Shown: positions 37,998 through 48,579, counted from the first letter of the stretch. The stretch: DNA of 64,000 nucleotides from CBDCWQ01 sp965223435 (GCA_965223435.1 CBDCWQ010000016.1:1-64000), one strand, 5' to 3'. A program made the numbers and translations. The notes: generated from the sequence alone by a model not told the origin.

Positions 37998-40900
37998 TTA
38001 GTCGAGCGCAACCCAGTTGATCGACCACTGTCGCTCTTGGGCCCGTTGGGCACTAACCCCCACGCCTCGAATAAGAACCCGAAACCCAGTGGCTGTGGGC
38101 TCAACTGAAGTCACACCCTCGACGATCCAATGAAGAGCATGACCTTGTAGGGATGTGAGGAACAGACTATTCTCTGAAGCGCACTCTGGACTTTCCACAT
38201 TGATGCTGATGACACCGGGAGCATGATCTTCCCAACCTTGTCCCGGAGGCGTTTTGCCGGCGCATTCTCCCGAAGCCTCTGCGCCATGATCGGATGCGCG
38301 CCACTGGATGAACCAACCCCGGCTGTTTGCCTCAGCAGGAGTGATGGGACCAGTGTTTTTGATGTAAGTCGTGAAGCCATTGGCTTTCGGGGAATAGATC
38401 GAAGATCCGCCTTTGGTGACCCAATGCTTGGTTCTTCCACCCAGTGAGGTCAAGAACTGAGGAGGGGCGTCAAATCCGCACTCAGACGTGTCCACATCAA
38501 CGACAAGACCATGGGCTCCAAACTGCCGCCACGCAGTCGCGCCGATGGGCGTGTGCCCGCTGCAGAGACCACGACCATTCTGGCCCTTCTTGAGGGCCTG
38601 CCACTGTACTTTCCACTTCCGGGTCTCGGCCTCTTTGGCACGAACGGGCGTTTTGAGATAAATCGTAAACCCGGTAGCGGACTGCTGATAGATGGATGAC
38701 ACACCCTTGTTTTCTACGTCCAAGTCCTGGCCATTGAGAGATGTCAGGTACACGGGCGTTGATAAGAATCCGCATTTCGACGTGTCAACTTCAACGTAGA
38801 TCCCCGAATCACCATAGTTGATCCAACCGCTCGAACCGCCAGCGGTTTCGCCCGTACACGTAGTCCGTTCCACAGAGAGGAGCGCAATATTGTCGATCTC
38901 GACTGTCCCGCGAACAAAAATTCCTTTCACCGAAAGCAACTCTGCCCCGGGTGCCTTCCTTGACAAATCCAGAGGAAGGTCACGCAAGAAAGCGTACCAA
39001 CGCCCATCGGCAATGTCACCCAAGCCTATGTGCAGGGCGTTTCCAGAATCGGGAAGTTCATCGCCATCATGATAAACGAGAAATTTGTTTCCTTTTGTGG
39101 TCTCCACTTCGACTAAGACATTGCCTTGTCCGGGAGCCTCGAGGCGCATAGAAAACTCGAACACTGGCTGGTCCGTATTGTGCAAAGGCTGACCATCCAC
39201 AGCGCGAAGTTCGAAAACATCATTGGCCGCGTTGCCCACAACACGAATGGCGCGGACGCCGGGTTCGGTTCCACCTTCAATATTCTCAACCGTGCCACTC
39301 GTCTTTCGGATCCAGTCTGAAGTGGTCATGTCTTCAGCATCTTCGTAAACCGTTCGCGAAGACACCCGCCCTGGATAAACAACCTTAGAGCGGAGGGATC
39401 CCACCCTGATTCGACCCAGTCGTCCGAGGTCATCTGGTTCGTAGGTGAGAGCGGTCTGTCCCGGGAACGTCATCGTTTGTACGCTCCCAAACTCATTGTA
39501 GGAAACCGTTCGAACCAGGTCTTCTCCAAGTGGTCCCGCGTTTAGAACCGTCGTCCGCTGCGGCCGCGCAATGTCATCGTATTCGTAGGTCGTGACCCGA
39601 CCGAGACGGTCCTTGACACTCGCAAGACGCAGAGTTCTTGGGTCATACGTGTATTCGATTTGCGAACCGTCGGGGTAACGCATGGTGGTTACACGATCGT
39701 GCCTGTCGTAGCCGTACTCGATGTAGTCGACGGAGCCGGTAAAGGTTGGCACGTGAACCCGCCAAATACGATCGTGACCATCGTATTCATAGGACCACTC
39801 GACACCGCTGGCGCTGGCTACCTTGGTGACGAGGTCGAGCGAATTAAGTTCGATGGTCGCTTCTGCACCACTTGGATCGGTAAGCACAATTCGGTCGCCC
39901 GCCGGATTGGGAGTACGTTTAACCAGCGTGACATGAGGGTTGCCACGATGGTAACGAGTGATAGTCTGAATCTCGCCTGTTTGGGCTTGGTAGGCAAATT
40001 CAACGCGGTGCCCAGCGGCGTTGACCAGGGCATAGGGCTTTCCGATATAGCTCTGGGTGACAAACTCACCGCTTTCATTTTTTTGGAGCCACTCGACCTC
40101 AAGGTCTGGCGCTCCGGCAGCTGCCAAGTTGTTGGGATTGATAACTTTCACAACCCCATCCAGACTCCGCTCCGACCGAAGCGCTCCCGTGCCAGGGAAC
40201 GGCGATTGATAGCCGCTCGGAAGGGAGCTCGAGGGCGTATCCCACAGAATTTGATGGGCCTGCCCGTTGTTGTCCACATACTTATTCAGTCGTCCAAAAC
40301 CGTTAAATTCACTCCGCCACTCGACCGAACCCAGTTCGCCTGCGTTCATGACCGTGGTGACAGACTGGATGTCAGTTGACACGTCGCGATCAAAGGTAAA
40401 TTGCCATGCTTTGGTGTTTCGCTCGATCGAGCAGGTACGGCCTAACCCATCGTCGCAGCAAGGAGGTGGATTCACACCCTCACAGATCGTGTTGTCGCGA
40501 ACGGTTTCTTGACCGTCTGCGCCCACACGACCGATCAGACGACCGCGGGCATCATAGCGATAGAGCACCGACACGCCCGAACGTACGTTGGTCACCTTGC
40601 TCAACCGACCGTCCGTATAGTCGTATTCGATGCGCGTATTTCGATCGTCCCCAGCCCTATACGGTCCTTCGCAAGCAATCGCCACCCCGACTTCATCATA
40701 AAAGACTTGTATTTGCCGTCCAGAGGCCTCATCAACCATGCTTTCGAGACGTCCACTTGTGTATTGATATCGAAGTGATCTCGAACGTGCGTCTTCGGAC
40801 ACCATGAGGAGTCCGCGGGTGTCGAATTGGTGAACCGTTCCGGAGGGCATTCGCAAGGTGTAGCCCTGATCCTCTGGAAGTTGCGACAGTGTTGCGCCGT

Positions 40901-43900
40901 TTTGCTGTTGGGCAGCGAGAAAGTCTGGTCGCCCCTCATTGTTGAGCCCAGCCTTAATTCCGTAGTCGTCCCATTCCAATGTGGAGTGAAAATCAAGCAC
41001 TGCCCCCGTCATGTGATTCACGACCCGAGCGCGCCCAACTCTGAGATGAGTATCCATGTTCCGGTCTCGCCAAACCCGCATGCTCCTTCGGGGGTCGCGT
41101 AGGGATGGTTGCTCAAACTCCAGCTTGAGCGGCGCAAGCGTCCACCCGCCCCCGAGACCCTCGTTGCTGGCCAGCCGTGCACCATCATAGCTTCTCGTCA
41201 ATTTAAGCAGGCCACCCGGCCGCCGGAACGACAGATCGACTTCGGAGAGACGCCGTTTGCCTGCGCGCTGGGCGCCATCAGTGCGCGCACTAACGGCCCG
41301 TCCTTCTTCCGTCTCCCAAACCGATGGATCTACATCGCTTCCGGCGGTGTCTGGCCGAGCGCCTAGCGTCCTTTCATGGGTCGTCTTTGCCGTCTGGCTC
41401 GGCTCATAGTTGGACGGCCCCTGGTCTCCGGCCTCCCGGGGATTGTAGTCAGTCTTCAACCGTCCTTCAACGCCACCGATCACAGACCTTCGGTCTTCGA
41501 ATGTATTCACGACCGTGGGGACCGACCGGGGAATGTGAACTCGTTTGGGTCCAGCTTGCTGCGACCAGGACATATCAATAGGAATCGCGTTGTCCCTCAA
41601 GAACCGGGCTACGGCCACTGCTTGCACGACCTTTCGGAGTTCATCGAAAATTCGTACAGACTTCGTCTGCCCTGGCCGATCGGGATCGGATACCACAAAG
41701 CTAAGAGCTGAGAATCGGTCGATGTTTGCGTTAAAATGATTGATAAAGTCTGTACTTGCAGGGCCTGGCGGACGGACTACGCCAAAGACCTGGCCGGCCG
41801 AATACAGCTTGAACGAGGCTTCGTCCCAGGTTACGCTGGTTGTCCCGTCATCATCGACAAAGCGACGCATGACCATATCGTCGACGGCAAACCAGAGCCG
41901 CGTGCTCACCCCCTTGATCTGATTCTCAGCACTTGGTCCCTTGTCTTCCGAAAGTTCCACGCGTTCCGCTAGGCTTTGGAAGCCAGGTACGGGGATGGTG
42001 CCACTATTGTAATCCTTGATGACTCTATTTCGATCTCCAGCTTCATAACATCGGCCAATGGCTAAGCATTTTAGGATGCGATCGGCTTCATACATCACCC
42101 AACCGATGCGCGTATCTTCCACTTCGCCCCTAAAAACACGGTGATGTTCCGGAGAGTATACCGTAAATTGTGATCGAAAGTAGAAGTACTCTGGGTGCAT
42201 GTTTCTGAATGTGACATCGATTCTTGAGGGATGGCGTTGGCTCGCAAAATGCCGAGCCACACGAGCATCTACGACCTCGATTCGGGCGTCTTCGCCGTCG
42301 GTGAGGGTGCGGCCCTCACCCGCGGTCCATATCGTAGCGGCTCTTCCATCTATGCGGTAGACGTCGTCTTCGTCTCGTTCCCACCAGAGGCCTCCTCGCT
42401 TGACCCGCTGAAGTGGCTCAAGACGGTCAATAAGCATTGACTCCCCCCTACAATTCTGAGCGTAAATTCGGCCAGGGACGCAATCCTTGTTCAAAGTAAT
42501 GCTAAGAAGAGGCAGGTCGTCTAGGTCAGCAACAAGGCACGAAGATGCATTGACGCTATCGGGACAGTTCGGAGCATAGTGAGAATCTTCTAGCGTAACT
42601 AGCACATTGCATTTTGCACTGGGCCCACTGGCTCGGACAAGCTCAGGCACGAGATCTTGTTCAAAGACAAGTTTTCGGTGACGAAAAGCGGCTTGCAGCA
42701 ACATGTTGATTGTGATCTTCGTCTGAAGCGTGTCCCAGACCGGCTTGTACTCCACGGTGGCATGGAAAACCTCCCCCTCCTTGATGATATTGTCGATCTC
42801 GCTCGTTAAGGGGGGTCGTATGTCCTTTAGAGAAACCGGAGACTCCAAGCTCAAGAAGGCTGGAGAAACAGAACGATAAACAGAGGAGAGCGCACCTTTG
42901 ATGTAGTCAGGGTCAAGACCGGGCACGCGATCGTCCGATCTTTTGCCCAGAAAAGTCAGTTCCCCAGATTCCGGGTCAAAAAAAGCACCTTCAACATCGG
43001 ACACATTGTGCCCGATGAGTGTTGCCGCCTGGTCGATAAGCACACCGCCGGGTGTCCCCAAACTATTGGACAGGTTTAGACCGGCCCCCGAAAAGCCGAA
43101 ACCAAAGTCTAAACCTCCGGCGAAAGGGTCCGTCGTGAGGTCCAACGTAAAGCCTCCAAAGCTGAACGTAGATAGCGGCCCTGAAGCCCATTGTGAAGAA
43201 AAGTAGTCGAAAGACCCCAAATCGAGTTTGAGTCCACCGTCAAAGTCGAAGAAGTCAAGGCCAGACAGTGGGTCAAAGGGCTCAAAGCCAAAATCAATTT
43301 GGGGAGAAACAAGGGCACTCTGGATGGACTGAGACAAACTAGGCCTCGCGAATGGGTTCTTGCCATCTTTTAGGATACTGGTTCCAAGATAAGACTCTTG
43401 CCGATCTTGGACAGCAGCGAGGTCGCCAATCAGTCCGGGCAGGTCTTCCGCAAAGCGTTCGGAGGCTTTGGCAAAGAAGTTTCCAAGCTTGAACCCCCCA
43501 ACACCAGTTCCCATGGCAAGAGGAATGACGGGTATACTTCCCATTCCGCCCGCTCCCAAGAGCCCGAGGGAATCGACTGCCCAAGTCACACCAGTAGCAA
43601 ATCCGACGTGCCCGGTCACGCTTCCGGCGTACGAGCTGACTGCCGAATAGTCTCCCGTTCGCCACGCCTCGCTACTTAGGCTCAAAGGGTTATTTGTAAG
43701 TATGGTCTCTACATTGGCTGGTTCTTTGATGGCCGAGTCGATGAGATTGATGACGCCTACGGTGTTGGTAAATTGCTCCGAGGGCACCCAACCGTTTGCT
43801 TGGACAAAATCGATGGTCGTGTTGAGCCAATCTTGAGCTGTACCCAGCACATTCTGAAGATCGTCCCCCCTCACCTCAACACGGCCGGAGGGGTCCTTCA

Positions 43901-45539
43901 AATTGATGGGATCGTTACGAACGTAGCGGTACATGTTGCTTCCCCCCTTGATGCCGGAGGGGTCCTTACTGATGAATCGCCCGATAGCTGGATCGTAGTA
44001 GCGCGCACGCATGAAGACGAGGCCGGTTTCGGCGTCAAAGCGTTCTCCAGCAAACCGATAAGGGTTCGGGGCGTTGAGGGGGCCACTGGGGTTACGAAAG
44101 AAAGGGTCGTACTCGTATCGTTCCTTCACCGCGCCATCGCGGTCTGACAGAGCCCGAATCGAACCCAGGCGATCCGACAAAAGATAAGACAAACGCCCGG
44201 CGTGCATCATCGAAAAAACGCGAGAGCCTAAGTAACCAAACGAGCTGACGAGGGCGCCATCGTGGTCCCGTTCCTCGAGGACTCGGTCCTGTGGCGCATT
44301 CGGATCCACGACGAAAAACGTTGATGTTTCCGTGCCACTTTCGTTTCGGACCGTCTTTGACACCCTTTGACCGTCGCCGTTATACATGAATCGTACTTGC
44401 TGGCCGGATGTCTCATGATAAATCGAGGTCGCCAAGTTTCGATGGTCATATTCAAAGAGTGTTCGGTGATCTCCAGCGAGTTCTTCCGTCGAGTTTGTCT
44501 CCGTGGACTCGACCCGGAGGACCCGTTCTGTCAGGTTTCCGGCGTAATCGTATCGATAAGAAGCCAGCTGTTGGTCATTCTCGTCGGTGACCGCCGTGAG
44601 ACGGTTATCCTGCCCGTAGATGTAACGACGGTTTTCGATGTGGGATGCGCTGTCAGTGAGCGAGGTTCGATTGCCTGCGACATCGTAGCCAAAAGTCAGC
44701 ACCCGCCCGTCGCCGTACTCCACCGTTGTCAGGTTACCAGAGAGGTCATAGGCATAGGCTTCACTTGTTGCTCCATCTGGGGTTACCGAATTCATGGATA
44801 TCGCCCGCCCAATGGCATCAAGTTGGTAGGTGTATTGCGCCACGGTATTTTGAGCCAGAGAGCGGTGGAGTATGCCAGTCAATCGCCCTTGGTTGTCGTA
44901 CGTGTACTGAGTTTCCAGGTTCGGATGCACAACGCGTTCGAGCAGTCCCGTGGACCGCTGATAGAACAGAGTCGATGTTTCGTTTACGCCGTTGTCGACG
45001 ACCTGATATAGGTTGCCACTTTGGTCGTATTGGTATTCTAGAATTCTTCCGCTTGGATAGGCGATCTTTGTCAAACGATTCGATGCATCATAGTTGTAGC
45101 CAATGGTGTATCCCTGGGGCATTTGAAGTGACTCCAAGCGATTGAGATCGTCGTACAGATATGTGGTTGATCCACTTGGGTCTTTCATAAGGGTGCGATT
45201 GCCGACAGCGTCATATTCATAGTATGCAAGGCAGTCGTCCGCCGCTGGACCGCACCCCGTTTGATCTGGCGTCTTGAGCTGTCGAATTCGACCCATGGCA
45301 TCGTAGCCAATGTGGACAATCTGCCCATTGGCGTTCTCGAACCGCGTCACCCGATGGAGTACATCGTACTCAAACTGCTCGCCCCCCGACGCCGTCAGAG
45401 AATCATCTGGATTCGGAGTCCCTTGGTCCTTGTTGCCGCAGGCGAGCAGGGCTGGAATAAGCAGACAAGGCAAACTCATTTTCACCAAGACAGGTATGCA
45501 TTTTAGTTTTTGTAAGGACATTTCGCAGTCTGTTCGCAT
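37998..45539 (-). CDS. RHS/YD-repeat lipoprotein with permuted domain order (2513 aa)
   Basis: Start ATG 45537-45539 is chosen over an upstream in-frame codon at 45674 because AAGGA precedes it, a lipoprotein signal follows at once (LLIPALLAC, Cys34), and the upstream gene ends 31 bp before. YD repeats run from about residue 50 to 440. The conserved RHS core follows (about 440-545: YRFAGERFDAETGLVFMRAR, FISKDPSGIKGG, NMYRYVRNDPINLKDPSG). About 850 residues without YD repeats come next. Then comes the segment that normally opens RHS proteins (DUF6531-like, LSEVDLSFRRPGGLLKLTRS, about 1436), a second YD block to about 2050, a jelly-roll-like domain, and three C-terminal repeats of about 95 aa. 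RHS proteins usually build a shell enclosing a toxin or other cargo; here both cargo and order are unusual. Second gene of an operon with the Cys-rich lipoprotein. Confidence 0.88.
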   Translation of the reverse strand: MRTDCEMSLQKLKCIPVLVKMSLPCLLIPALLACGNKDQGTPNPDDSLTASGGEQFEYDVLHRVTRFENANGQIVHIGYDAMGRIRQLKTPDQTGCGPAADDCLAYYEYDAVGNRTLMKDPSGSTTYLYDDLNRLESLQMPQGYTIGYNYDASNRLTKIAYPSGRILEYQYDQSGNLYQVVDNGVNETSTLFYQRSTGLLERVVHPNLETQYTYDNQGRLTGILHRSLAQNTVAQYTYQLDAIGRAISMNSVTPDGATSEAYAYDLSGNLTTVEYGDGRVLTFGYDVAGNRTSLTDSASHIENRRYIYGQDNRLTAVTDENDQQLASYRYDYAGNLTERVLRVESTETNSTEELAGDHRTLFEYDHRNLATSIYHETSGQQVRFMYNGDGQRVSKTVRNESGTETSTFFVVDPNAPQDRVLEERDHDGALVSSFGYLGSRVFSMMHAGRLSYLLSDRLGSIRALSDRDGAVKERYEYDPFFRNPSGPLNAPNPYRFAGERFDAETGLVFMRARYYDPAIGRFISKDPSGIKGGSNMYRYVRNDPINLKDPSGRVEVRGDDLQNVLGTAQDWLNTTIDFVQANGWVPSEQFTNTVGVINLIDSAIKEPANVETILTNNPLSLSSEAWRTGDYSAVSSYAGSVTGHVGFATGVTWAVDSLGLLGAGGMGSIPVIPLAMGTGVGGFKLGNFFAKASERFAEDLPGLIGDLAAVQDRQESYLGTSILKDGKNPFARPSLSQSIQSALVSPQIDFGFEPFDPLSGLDFFDFDGGLKLDLGSFDYFSSQWASGPLSTFSFGGFTLDLTTDPFAGGLDFGFGFSGAGLNLSNSLGTPGGVLIDQAATLIGHNVSDVEGAFFDPESGELTFLGKRSDDRVPGLDPDYIKGALSSVYRSVSPAFLSLESPVSLKDIRPPLTSEIDNIIKEGEVFHATVEYKPVWDTLQTKITINMLLQAAFRHRKLVFEQDLVPELVRASGPSAKCNVLVTLEDSHYAPNCPDSVNASSCLVADLDDLPLLSITLNKDCVPGRIYAQNCRGESMLIDRLEPLQRVKRGGLWWERDEDDVYRIDGRAATIWTAGEGRTLTDGEDARIEVVDARVARHFASQRHPSRIDVTFRNMHPEYFYFRSQFTVYSPEHHRVFRGEVEDTRIGWVMYEADRILKCLAIGRCYEAGDRNRVIKDYNSGTIPVPGFQSLAERVELSEDKGPSAENQIKGVSTRLWFAVDDMVMRRFVDDDGTTSVTWDEASFKLYSAGQVFGVVRPPGPASTDFINHFNANIDRFSALSFVVSDPDRPGQTKSVRIFDELRKVVQAVAVARFLRDNAIPIDMSWSQQAGPKRVHIPRSVPTVVNTFEDRRSVIGGVEGRLKTDYNPREAGDQGPSNYEPSQTAKTTHERTLGARPDTAGSDVDPSVWETEEGRAVSARTDGAQRAGKRRLSEVDLSFRRPGGLLKLTRSYDGARLASNEGLGGGWTLAPLKLEFEQPSLRDPRRSMRVWRDRNMDTHLRVGRARVVNHMTGAVLDFHSTLEWDDYGIKAGLNNEGRPDFLAAQQQNGATLSQLPEDQGYTLRMPSGTVHQFDTRGLLMVSEDARSRSLRYQYTSGRLESMVDEASGRQIQVFYDEVGVAIACEGPYRAGDDRNTRIEYDYTDGRLSKVTNVRSGVSVLYRYDARGRLIGRVGADGQETVRDNTICEGVNPPPCCDDGLGRTCSIERNTKAWQFTFDRDVSTDIQSVTTVMNAGELGSVEWRSEFNGFGRLNKYVDNNGQAHQILWDTPSSSLPSGYQSPFPGTGALRSERSLDGVVKVINPNNLAAAGAPDLEVEWLQKNESGEFVTQSYIGKPYALVNAAGHRVEFAYQAQTGEIQTITRYHRGNPHVTLVKRTPNPAGDRIVLTDPSGAEATIELNSLDLVTKVASASGVEWSYEYDGHDRIWRVHVPTFTGSVDYIEYGYDRHDRVTTMRYPDGSQIEYTYDPRTLRLASVKDRLGRVTTYEYDDIARPQRTTVLNAGPLGEDLVRTVSYNEFGSVQTMTFPGQTALTYEPDDLGRLGRIRVGSLRSKVVYPGRVSSRTVYEDAEDMTTSDWIRKTSGTVENIEGGTEPGVRAIRVVGNAANDVFELRAVDGQPLHNTDQPVFEFSMRLEAPGQGNVLVEVETTKGNKFLVYHDGDELPDSGNALHIGLGDIADGRWYAFLRDLPLDLSRKAPGAELLSVKGIFVRGTVEIDNIALLSVERTTCTGETAGGSSGWINYGDSGIYVEVDTSKCGFLSTPVYLTSLNGQDLDVENKGVSSIYQQSATGFTIYLKTPVRAKEAETRKWKVQWQALKKGQNGRGLCSGHTPIGATAWRQFGAHGLVVDVDTSECGFDAPPQFLTSLGGRTKHWVTKGGSSIYSPKANGFTTYIKNTGPITPAEANSRGWFIQWRASDHGAEASGECAGKTPPGQGWEDHAPGVISINVESPECASENSLFLTSLQGHALHWIVEGVTSVEPTATGFRVLIRGVGVSAQRAQERQWSINWVALD

Positions 45540-45570
45540 GGCAATTTTCCTTTTCTGTGGCTCGAAAACC

Positions 45571-48500
45571 TTAAGACCCGAGACAAATGTAAGAGATGTT
45601 CGGGCAGTTTCCGCCATCAATGCATCTGGCGCGCGCCAAATCTGGTGCTGGGCTGATAATAGTAGCCGCTTCACACGAACCTACGCCCGTGCACTCGATC
45701 TCGCACGCCTGGTTCGGGGCACATGAGATGTAGCTCTCTTGGCATGAAGCTGCGCCCGTGCATTCGATGCTGCATGGCTGATTCTCGGGACAATGAACGA
45801 CTTGGTCACGACAAGCTGCGCTTTCGCTGCACGCGATGCGACAAACGCCTCCGGCGCAGCCCCCGGTACATGTCGGGGGACAGGTTACGGGTGGAGCGTC
45901 AACCGGCGGTTTGCGTTCAATGCGAACTGCGGGACAAATCTGTTGATTCACAGCACAGGAGAGTGGATGGACGCCGGAAAAGACAGCACCATGGTTGGAG
46001 ATCAAGGTCGGTGGCGTCGAGGGGGGGGCGAGGTCCACTTCGTCGGGTTCTTTTGGCCAGCGCCCCTTGCCGCATTCAGAACCGCAGGACTGACCCTCTT
46101 CACAAACCAGAGCAACGTCGCGGCACATAAGAGCCCCACAGAGAAGAGAGCAAGACATTCCCGCAGGGCAGGTAAACGACTTATCGAGGCACGCCGTTTC
46201 TGTGTCTTCTCTTGTACAGTTAATCATGCAGAGATTATCGTGGCATCCGCCATTGCAAACGGGTGGACATCCACTCGTGGACAATGGAGATCTAGAATTT
46301 GTGGTCTCGGTGCCTATACATGATTTCTCGACGGCGCAGTGTGATGAGCCGGCGCAATCGACCAAGCCGGGCCAGTCGTTGTTGGAACACGTCGTCAAGC
46401 AGGCACCATTTCCGCAAACAAGCTTGGCCCCAGCGCTGGTGTCGGATGCAACCAACCTACACTCTTCCTCCGAGTCACAGACCAGCGTACTTCTAAAACA
46501 ATCCTTGCATCGAAATTCGCAGGCCAGCCCAGAGGGGCATTGTACAACTTTGCCCTCGCACGCATCTCGAGCATCGCAGTCGATGGCACAAACGCCACCG
46601 CTGCACCCACCCGTGCACTGACTGGGACAAGCATCCGAGTCTTCGGGCGGCTGTGCACAACTGAGTTCAACCTCCGAGGCGTCTACAGGAGGAGTCACCG
46701 CATCGAATGGATCAAGGCATTCGAAGACGATGTCTGGGCAATTCGCCTCGTCCCCTCCATGGCGGCACCAAACAGTCGTCTTTTCCGCGTCAAACGCATA
46801 GACCTTGGAGTCCTGACACTTGTATGGACCCGTGCAGTGAACCTCACACTCGGCATCGGGCGGGCATAGGATCTCAGCTGGACAGCCATTCGTTTCAGCA
46901 CATAAAACGCGACACGGCATACCCTTGGGACATTCCAATCTCTCAACGGGAGGGAACGCGCCATACTTGCGGTCCAAGATGCAGACACCATCTTCGCAAC
47001 CCCCGCTGCATGCTGGTGGACAGGAACGAAAGGAAGATCCACCCCCCTCGTTTACGACCTCTGCAAAGAGACTGCACTCAGAAGCGATGTTGCAGTTGGA
47101 GGAATCAGCGCAGTCTATCTTGTCGGGAAAGCCATGCGGACACGTTGCGTGGCAAGGTCCTGAGCCACATATCAGTTTTTCTGCACCACAGTTGTCACAA
47201 TTCAACTCACATGCCCGATTCGAACCGCAAACCAGTGTACTATCCTCACAGGAGAATTGGCCAACACAGAGAAACTCGCAATCCATACCCTCGGGGCATA
47301 CAAGCGTGTCGTCGCGACAGTCGTTTTCTCCGCAAAAAATGGTGCACTTGTTGTTTTCGCAACCTCCTGAACAAACATCCGGGCAAGCGCTGGCGGCACA
47401 CCGGCCGTCATCGCATCCAAGTTCGCAAAATTCAGGACAGTTGTCTGGGCCGTATTCGGCAGGGACACAAGCCACAGCGCCCAGTCCTACACTTTTCTCT
47501 CTTGAATAACCTGAAACAATGCCTTCCCTTTCCGCTTGAACTCGGTAAGTTACTTCGCGGTCGCCAGAAAGGTCGACCGGGGCATGAAGCCATTCCGTGG
47601 CCGAACCATCTATGGAAGCGACACGCTCAAATTCTTCTGAGTCAGCAAAACGGCACTCAATGTGAATGGTTCTCAAAGCGTCGTGGCTCGAAAAATCTAC
47701 CAAAACGCTTGATTCCTTCAGATCTCCTGAGGTTCTTGGGACGACTTGAAGAAGAAGTGGGGCAGACACTGGAATGTGCTCCTGGGAAACGACTTGACTA
47801 TAGGGCCCTGGCACACCATTTCGCGTGACTCGCATGCGGTAGTAATAGATGCGGCCAGGCTCTAGGTCCTCGGAGTCTGTGTACGTAAAGCCCGAGCGTC
47901 CCTTAAGCTTCGGAACACGATAGGTCCAGTCGAAGGGGCCATCCGGTTGGCTCGCGAAAGCAGCCACTTGCCTAAACGGGCCTTCGGGGCTTGTCGCCTT
48001 CTCCACGTGGTGGAGCTCAACATCGGCCCACCAGACCGACCACCTGATTTCGATGCCTTGGCCCACTCCGTCTTTCACAGCCATTCGTGCCCAAGGGTTC
48101 TTGATTTCGCCATCGATACTTGCGGGAAGTTCCGGACCTCGATTCAGGCTTTCGGTTCCCTTGATGCTGGAGTAAGATGTGAGGGAACCGTTGCTTGTGG
48201 CCCGAACTCTGTAGTAGTAGGTCTGTCCAGGAGCCAATCCTTCAGTATCGAGAAAGTTTGGATGCGTGTACGACCCTTGTGGGGCGTCCGGAACTTCGGC
48301 AGGATAGTTTGCAATCTCAGTAAATGGTCCGTCAGGAGAAATGGCTCGTTCGACATGGTAGCGTTGCGCATCACAACAAACGATTCCCCACGAAAGGCGA
48401 ACTCCGTGCACCGTGCGGTCCGGATTGACGTCTAGGTAAGCAGAGAACGAAAACGGACCTCCGTTCCCAAAAACAGCACTCACATCCGGAGCTTGAGCTT

Positions 48501-48579
48501 CATGCTTGGGTACCGAGCAAGCGATACCGATGAGCAACGGAGTTAGGATGACAGCCCCTCGCTTGGTAAAATTGAACAT
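45571..48579 (-). CDS. Cys-rich lipoprotein with Fn3 domains (1002 aa)
   Basis: ATG 48577-48579 follows AAGGAGAG, a near-perfect ribosome binding site. The signal peptide ends LLIGIAC (Cys21). Two Fn3 domains (about 40-145 and 160-270; GLAPGQTYYYRVRA, DLEPGRIYYYRMRV) and an Ig-like segment (280-365) precede about 630 residues with five or so Cys-rich repeats. A typical unit is CPPxCxGGCxxGxC, then CPxGMxCxxxC, then a CTGxxSCxxS-like run, as in surface proteins of myxobacteria and relatives. The many Cys imply disulphides outside the cytoplasm. It is the first gene of an operon with the RHS lipoprotein (31-bp gap), suggesting a joint surface role; adhesion or shielding is inference. Confidence 0.85.
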   Translation of the reverse strand: MFNFTKRGAVILTPLLIGIACSVPKHEAQAPDVSAVFGNGGPFSFSAYLDVNPDRTVHGVRLSWGIVCCDAQRYHVERAISPDGPFTEIANYPAEVPDAPQGSYTHPNFLDTEGLAPGQTYYYRVRATSNGSLTSYSSIKGTESLNRGPELPASIDGEIKNPWARMAVKDGVGQGIEIRWSVWWADVELHHVEKATSPEGPFRQVAAFASQPDGPFDWTYRVPKLKGRSGFTYTDSEDLEPGRIYYYRMRVTRNGVPGPYSQVVSQEHIPVSAPLLLQVVPRTSGDLKESSVLVDFSSHDALRTIHIECRFADSEEFERVASIDGSATEWLHAPVDLSGDREVTYRVQAEREGIVSGYSREKSVGLGAVACVPAEYGPDNCPEFCELGCDDGRCAASACPDVCSGGCENNKCTIFCGENDCRDDTLVCPEGMDCEFLCVGQFSCEDSTLVCGSNRACELNCDNCGAEKLICGSGPCHATCPHGFPDKIDCADSSNCNIASECSLFAEVVNEGGGSSFRSCPPACSGGCEDGVCILDRKYGAFPPVERLECPKGMPCRVLCAETNGCPAEILCPPDAECEVHCTGPYKCQDSKVYAFDAEKTTVWCRHGGDEANCPDIVFECLDPFDAVTPPVDASEVELSCAQPPEDSDACPSQCTGGCSGGVCAIDCDARDACEGKVVQCPSGLACEFRCKDCFRSTLVCDSEEECRLVASDTSAGAKLVCGNGACLTTCSNNDWPGLVDCAGSSHCAVEKSCIGTETTNSRSPLSTSGCPPVCNGGCHDNLCMINCTREDTETACLDKSFTCPAGMSCSLLCGALMCRDVALVCEEGQSCGSECGKGRWPKEPDEVDLAPPSTPPTLISNHGAVFSGVHPLSCAVNQQICPAVRIERKPPVDAPPVTCPPTCTGGCAGGVCRIACSESAACRDQVVHCPENQPCSIECTGAASCQESYISCAPNQACEIECTGVGSCEAATIISPAPDLARARCIDGGNCPNISYICLGS

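Noticed and set aside
37998..45674. Upstream start for the RHS gene at 45674
   Set aside because: It would overlap the preceding gene by 104 bp and put 45 non-signal residues before the lipoprotein signal; ATG 45539 has AAGGA and the signal directly after it.
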